Below, piece by piece: positions 5,330 to 7,887 of a stretch of 7,887 nucleotides of DNA; the first letter of the stretch is position 1, and each line of letters starts with the position of its first letter. The DNA comes from SIG673 sp964520875 (GTDB taxonomy: Bacteria > Bacillota > Clostridia > Oscillospirales > CAG-272): the NCBI GenBank assembly GCA_964520875.1, contig CAZFQJ010000083.1:1-7887 (forward strand), in the 5' to 3' direction. Position numbers and translations under genes: made by a program. Below the pieces are notes generated by a model. It did not search any database, was not told where the DNA came from, and saw nothing but the letters and a program-made list of their open reading frames with translations.

Positions 5330-7675
5330 TTATTTTCTTGAGTCGTCTAAGTAAATGTAAGAAATAAGCTCTTTGCTTGTTACGGGTGCGTTCTTGAAAA
5401 GCACGCGCGCCGGACGCGGACCGCTTATCTCGCAATATGTAAGCTTTCCGTTTTCCGTGCTGAAGCTTACCGTTCTTCCGCCCTTTGCACGAAGCCCGCG
5501 GACGGAGATATCGTTCCATTCATCGGGACAGGCGGGGAGAAGCGATACCGTATCGGCGTCGGATCTGAGAAGCATTTCGCATATTCCGGATGTAGCTCCG
5601 AAATTTCCGTCTATTTGGAACGGGGGGTGCGCGCAGAGAAGATTGGGGTAAGTTCCGCCTTCCTGAGAATTCTTGACTCCCACGCTTTTCGAAAGGTGCA
5701 GTTGAAGCTTAAGTATCGATAACGCATGATTTCCGTCGTTAAGACGAGCGTAGAAGTTTGTTTTCCACGCAAGGCTCCAGCCGGTGCTCTCGTCGCCGCG
5801 CGCTTCAAGAGATCTTTTGCAGGCGTTTGCGATATCGGGCGTTTTTTCCGGAGAAAATTCGTTTCCCGGGTATAGTCCGTAGAGGTGGGAGGTATGTCTG
5901 TGATGTATCTCCGTCTCCTTTTTCTCTCCGTACCACTCTAAAAGTCTGCCGTCGCTTCCTATCTTTGCCGTGTAGAGCTTCGGAAGCTCGCAGGCGATCT
6001 TGTCTACCGTGTCGTTCTTTATTCCGAGCAGCTTTGCCGAGCTTATTATATTTTTGAAAAGCTCACGCACGATAGCCATGGTCATTTCCGCGGTCTCGGA
6101 AACCGACGTTTCTCCTTCGTCCGTCAAATAACTGTTTTCGGGTGAGGTCGAAGGGAATACAGCGCGGCTTCCGTCGGGTAACGTTTCAAGCTGAGAAAGA
6201 TAGAACAAAGCGGCTTCCGTCATTATCGGAAACGCGGTATCGCGAAGAAAATCGACGTCGAGCGTGTATTCGTAATATTCGTAGAGCGCATGGCAGAACC
6301 AGCCTCCGGAAGCGTTCCAGAACGAATATACCGCCATTCCCGCCACGGGCTGAGTCGTTCTCCAGATATCGGTATTGTGGTGGCATACCCAACCGGGAGC
6401 GCCGTAAAGCTTCCATGCCGTAAGACGTCCGTTCTCGGCAACCTCTTTTATCAGGTCTATGAACGGCAGATACATCTCGGCGAGATCCGTCGCAAGAGTC
6501 GGGAAGTAATTCATTTCCGTATTTATGTTTACGGTATAGTTAGAATGCCACGGCGGCATAAGATACGGATTCCAGATCCCTTGGAGCGTCATGGCTTGGC
6601 TTCCCGGGCGGGATCCGGATATGGTCAGATAACGTCCGTAGTTGAAAAGGAGCGCTATAAGCGCGGGGTCGTTTCCTTTTTCATCTGTAAAACGCTTCAT
6701 TCTGTCTACGGTGGGAAGCTTTGAAAGACCTTCGCTTCCGAGATCTATTCCGACGCGGTCGAAATATTCCTTATAGTCTTTTACGTGATCGCGCAGTATA
6801 TCGTCGAATTTTTTTGAAAATACGGAATCCATGAGCTTTCGGGAAGCGTTCTTGTATTCCTTACCGTTAAGGAACGGGTGCTTATCGAACCCGTTGAATG
6901 ATGTTTCGCATGTAAGATAAAGTTCGATATACGTTGCATGGCTTACGGTAAGATATGAGCCGTGCGGAACGGATGTTCCGTCGGTCTTTAACGAGAGCAC
7001 GGTCATAAAACGCATGCAACGATCCTTCGGATCATCGCTATATAGCTTCGTTCTGTCCGTGCGCTCCATATTTTGTTCGGAGTTCAGCGGACATTCTCCT
7101 TCGAGTATCAGAAAGGTCTTTTCGGAATAAACTCTTGAATAAAGCACCGACGAAAGAGATATCTCGCAGGAAAAATCAGATCCCTTGCAGCTTGCGCGGT
7201 ATAAAAACGCGCGATCGGGGTGCGATACAAAGGATATTATATCCATTTTTGAATTTCCGTTAAGATAACTGACGGAATTCAGCGCTTGGCTGAGGTCGAG
7301 CGTTCTTGAATAATCTTTTACCTTTTCGTTTTTCGTATCGGTGTAGCTTATGTCAAGTTCGCCCATGGGAACGTACATTTCCGAGCCGTAGCTTGAAAAT
7401 CCGTCGCTTAAAACCTTGTCGCTTTCGGCGTATCTGCCGAGCTTAGCGAGCTCTCTTGCTTTTTGGTAAGCCTCTTTCTTTCCTATGAACTGTTCTTTTC
7501 TCGGATATCCCGACCAGAGCGTATCGTGATTTAAACAAATACGGTCTTTTTCCGTGCCGCCGAATACCATGGCGCCGATCGTTCCGTTACCGAGCGGATA
7601 TGCCTGTTCCCAAACGGCGGCGGGAGCGTCCGAGTAAAGTAGAAGAGAATCTGCGGGAATATCGAAATTTTTCAT
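5330..7675 (-). CDS. Glycoside hydrolase family 95 (alpha-L-fucosidase or alpha-L-galactosidase)
   Basis: GH95 enzymes are inverting exo-hydrolases that remove terminal alpha-L-fucose or the closely similar L-galactose. The 781-residue protein is typical in length and order. An N-terminal beta-sandwich (about 10-290) contains PLGNGTIGAMVFGG (27-40) and LNHDTLWSG (48-56). An (alpha/alpha)6 catalytic barrel (about 300-705) and a short C-terminal beta domain follow. Catalytic candidates by comparison with Bifidobacterium AfcA (recalled: Asn421, Asn423, Glu566, Asp766) are N383 and N385 in TVNINTEMNY, E513 in STSPENSY and D689 in FQIDGNFGAT. HHRHTSHLYGLYPG (591-604) and STGWSLAWKTNFYARL (630-645) are further family blocks. 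T381 replaces the AfcA His419, a position linked to fucose versus L-galactose preference. There is no signal peptide, so it is probably cytoplasmic. It is transcribed alone. The ribosome site AAAGGA (7689-7694) is 13 nt from the ATG, rather far, but the next in-frame Met is residue 36, inside the conserved N-terminal block, so this start is kept. Confidence 0.94.
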   Translation of the reverse strand: MKNFDIPADSLLLYSDAPAAVWEQAYPLGNGTIGAMVFGGTEKDRICLNHDTLWSGYPRKEQFIGKKEAYQKARELAKLGRYAESDKVLSDGFSSYGSEMYVPMGELDISYTDTKNEKVKDYSRTLDLSQALNSVSYLNGNSKMDIISFVSHPDRAFLYRASCKGSDFSCEISLSSVLYSRVYSEKTFLILEGECPLNSEQNMERTDRTKLYSDDPKDRCMRFMTVLSLKTDGTSVPHGSYLTVSHATYIELYLTCETSFNGFDKHPFLNGKEYKNASRKLMDSVFSKKFDDILRDHVKDYKEYFDRVGIDLGSEGLSKLPTVDRMKRFTDEKGNDPALIALLFNYGRYLTISGSRPGSQAMTLQGIWNPYLMPPWHSNYTVNINTEMNYFPTLATDLAEMYLPFIDLIKEVAENGRLTAWKLYGAPGWVCHHNTDIWRTTQPVAGMAVYSFWNASGGWFCHALYEYYEYTLDVDFLRDTAFPIMTEAALFYLSQLETLPDGSRAVFPSTSPENSYLTDEGETSVSETAEMTMAIVRELFKNIISSAKLLGIKNDTVDKIACELPKLYTAKIGSDGRLLEWYGEKKETEIHHRHTSHLYGLYPGNEFSPEKTPDIANACKRSLEARGDESTGWSLAWKTNFYARLNDGNHALSILKLQLHLSKSVGVKNSQEGGTYPNLLCAHPPFQIDGNFGATSGICEMLLRSDADTVSLLPACPDEWNDISVRGLRAKGGRTVSFSTENGKLTYCEISGPRPARVLFKNAPVTSKELISYIYLDDSRK

Positions 7676-7716
7676 ATTTTTTGATCATTCCTTTCGTTTT
7701 TGACTCTGCTGACTTC

Positions 7717-7745
7717 ATTATATAAATTAAAACCGTTCATTTCTA
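7717..7745 (-). promoter_or_regulatory. Candidate promoter of the GH95 gene
   Basis: On the minus strand a perfect -10 TATAAT (7717-7722) is preceded after 17 nt by TAGAAA (7740-7745, four of six bases of the -35 consensus). This would start transcription near 7710, about 35 nt before the ATG. The weak -35 suggests modest basal or activator-dependent expression. Read-through from tRNA-Gly is unlikely because a strong terminator separates them. Confidence 0.62.
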
Positions 7746-7793
7746 TAAAAATAAGGCTGATTTTTATTACGATATTCGCTTTTTCTTTCGAAA

Positions 7794-7833
7794 CAAAAAA
7801 TAAAAGCGACAAGATCCGTGATCTTGCCGCTTT
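7794..7833 (-). terminator. Strong intrinsic terminator of tRNA-Gly
   Basis: On the minus strand AAAGCGGCAAGATC pairs with GATCTTGTCGCTTT (14 bp, one G-T pair) around a 3-nt loop ACG, followed by a T-rich tract (TATTTTTTG). The first base of the stem is the terminal A of the tRNA's encoded CCA, so the hairpin abuts the mature tRNA directly. Confidence 0.93.
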
Positions 7834-7887
7834 GGAGCGGGTGATGGGAATCGAACCCACGCGACCAGCTTGGAAGGCTGGGATTCT
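7833..7887 (-). tRNA. tRNA-Gly (anticodon TCC), 3' part, cut by window edge
   Basis: The last 55 nt of a tRNA read on the minus strand. The anticodon stem CCAGC/GCTGG has loop CTTCCAA, giving anticodon TCC (glycine, codon GGA). The T arm is GTGGG-TTCGATT-CCCAT. The acceptor 3' strand is CACCCGC, with discriminator T and encoded CCA. U73 is the usual discriminator of bacterial tRNA-Gly. The acceptor 5' strand and most of the D arm lie beyond the right edge. Confidence 0.94.

Noticed and set aside
7590..7688. Out-of-frame ATG at 7688 with better spacing to AAAGGA, giving a roughly 33-codon upstream frame overlapping the GH95 start
   Set aside because: The peptide is Arg/Ser-rich with no family resemblance and most of it is GH95 coding sequence in another frame. 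A regulatory upstream frame is conceivable but nothing else supports it.
7672..7860. 62-codon minus-strand frame ending in an ATGA overlap with the GH95 start
   Set aside because: It begins inside tRNA-Gly and reads through the tRNA's strong terminator, with no ribosome binding site. The stop-start overlap looks like translational coupling but is coincidental.

Overview
The window looks like chromosomal DNA from a low-to-mid-GC Bacillota (Firmicutes), most probably an uncultured gut-type member of class Clostridia. This is inferred from several things. The consensus sigma-A-type promoters are crisp, the Shine-Dalgarno sites are strong AGGAGG-like sequences, and the intergenic DNA is very AT-rich against coding DNA near 50% GC. 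There is also an orphan left-handed beta-helix acetyltransferase next to glmM in a form I associate with Clostridia, sodium-pump decarboxylase subunits, and cytoplasmic GH88 and GH95 glycosidases. No marker in the window fixes the genus.

Layout, left to right. (1) A complete tRNA-Pro(CGG) on the minus strand, with encoded CCA and a perfect TTGACA-N17-TATAAT promoter. (2) Divergent from it, a single-gene plus-strand unit for a GH88 unsaturated glucuronyl hydrolase, with its own TTGACA-N17-TATGAT promoter and a hairpin terminator. (3) A plus-strand two-gene operon: the integral-membrane beta subunit of a sodium-ion-translocating decarboxylase, then a 52-codon single-pass protein resembling the gamma (OadG) subunit. 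It has a TTGAAA-N17-TATAAT promoter and ends in an 18-bp perfect bidirectional terminator shared with the convergent operon. (4) A minus-strand operon of a GlmU-C-terminal-like acetyltransferase followed by glmM (phosphoglucosamine mutase, TTG start). Together these supply GlcNAc-1-phosphate for cell-wall precursor synthesis. (5) A minus-strand single gene for a GH95 glycosidase (alpha-L-fucosidase or alpha-L-galactosidase family). (6) The 3' part of a minus-strand tRNA-Gly(TCC) with a strong terminator, cut by the window edge.

How they work together: the amino-sugar pair is housekeeping. The two glycosidases lack signal peptides, so they probably finish the breakdown of imported oligosaccharides in the cytoplasm: unsaturated uronyl disaccharides for GH88, and L-fucosyl or L-galactosyl caps for GH95. 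The decarboxylase beta and gamma-like subunits would couple decarboxylation of a carboxybiotin carrier to Na+ export, but no carboxyltransferase or biotin carrier gene is present here.

I see no mobile element, CRISPR array, phage gene or defence system, and no convincing undescribed system. The most useful leads are residue-level ones: a Thr where fucosidase-type GH95 enzymes have His, loss of the sulfate-recognition motif in GH88, the orphan decarboxylase beta/gamma pair, and a stand-alone GlmU acetyltransferase half that is easily misnamed. A short AT-rich motif also recurs in the intergenic regions.
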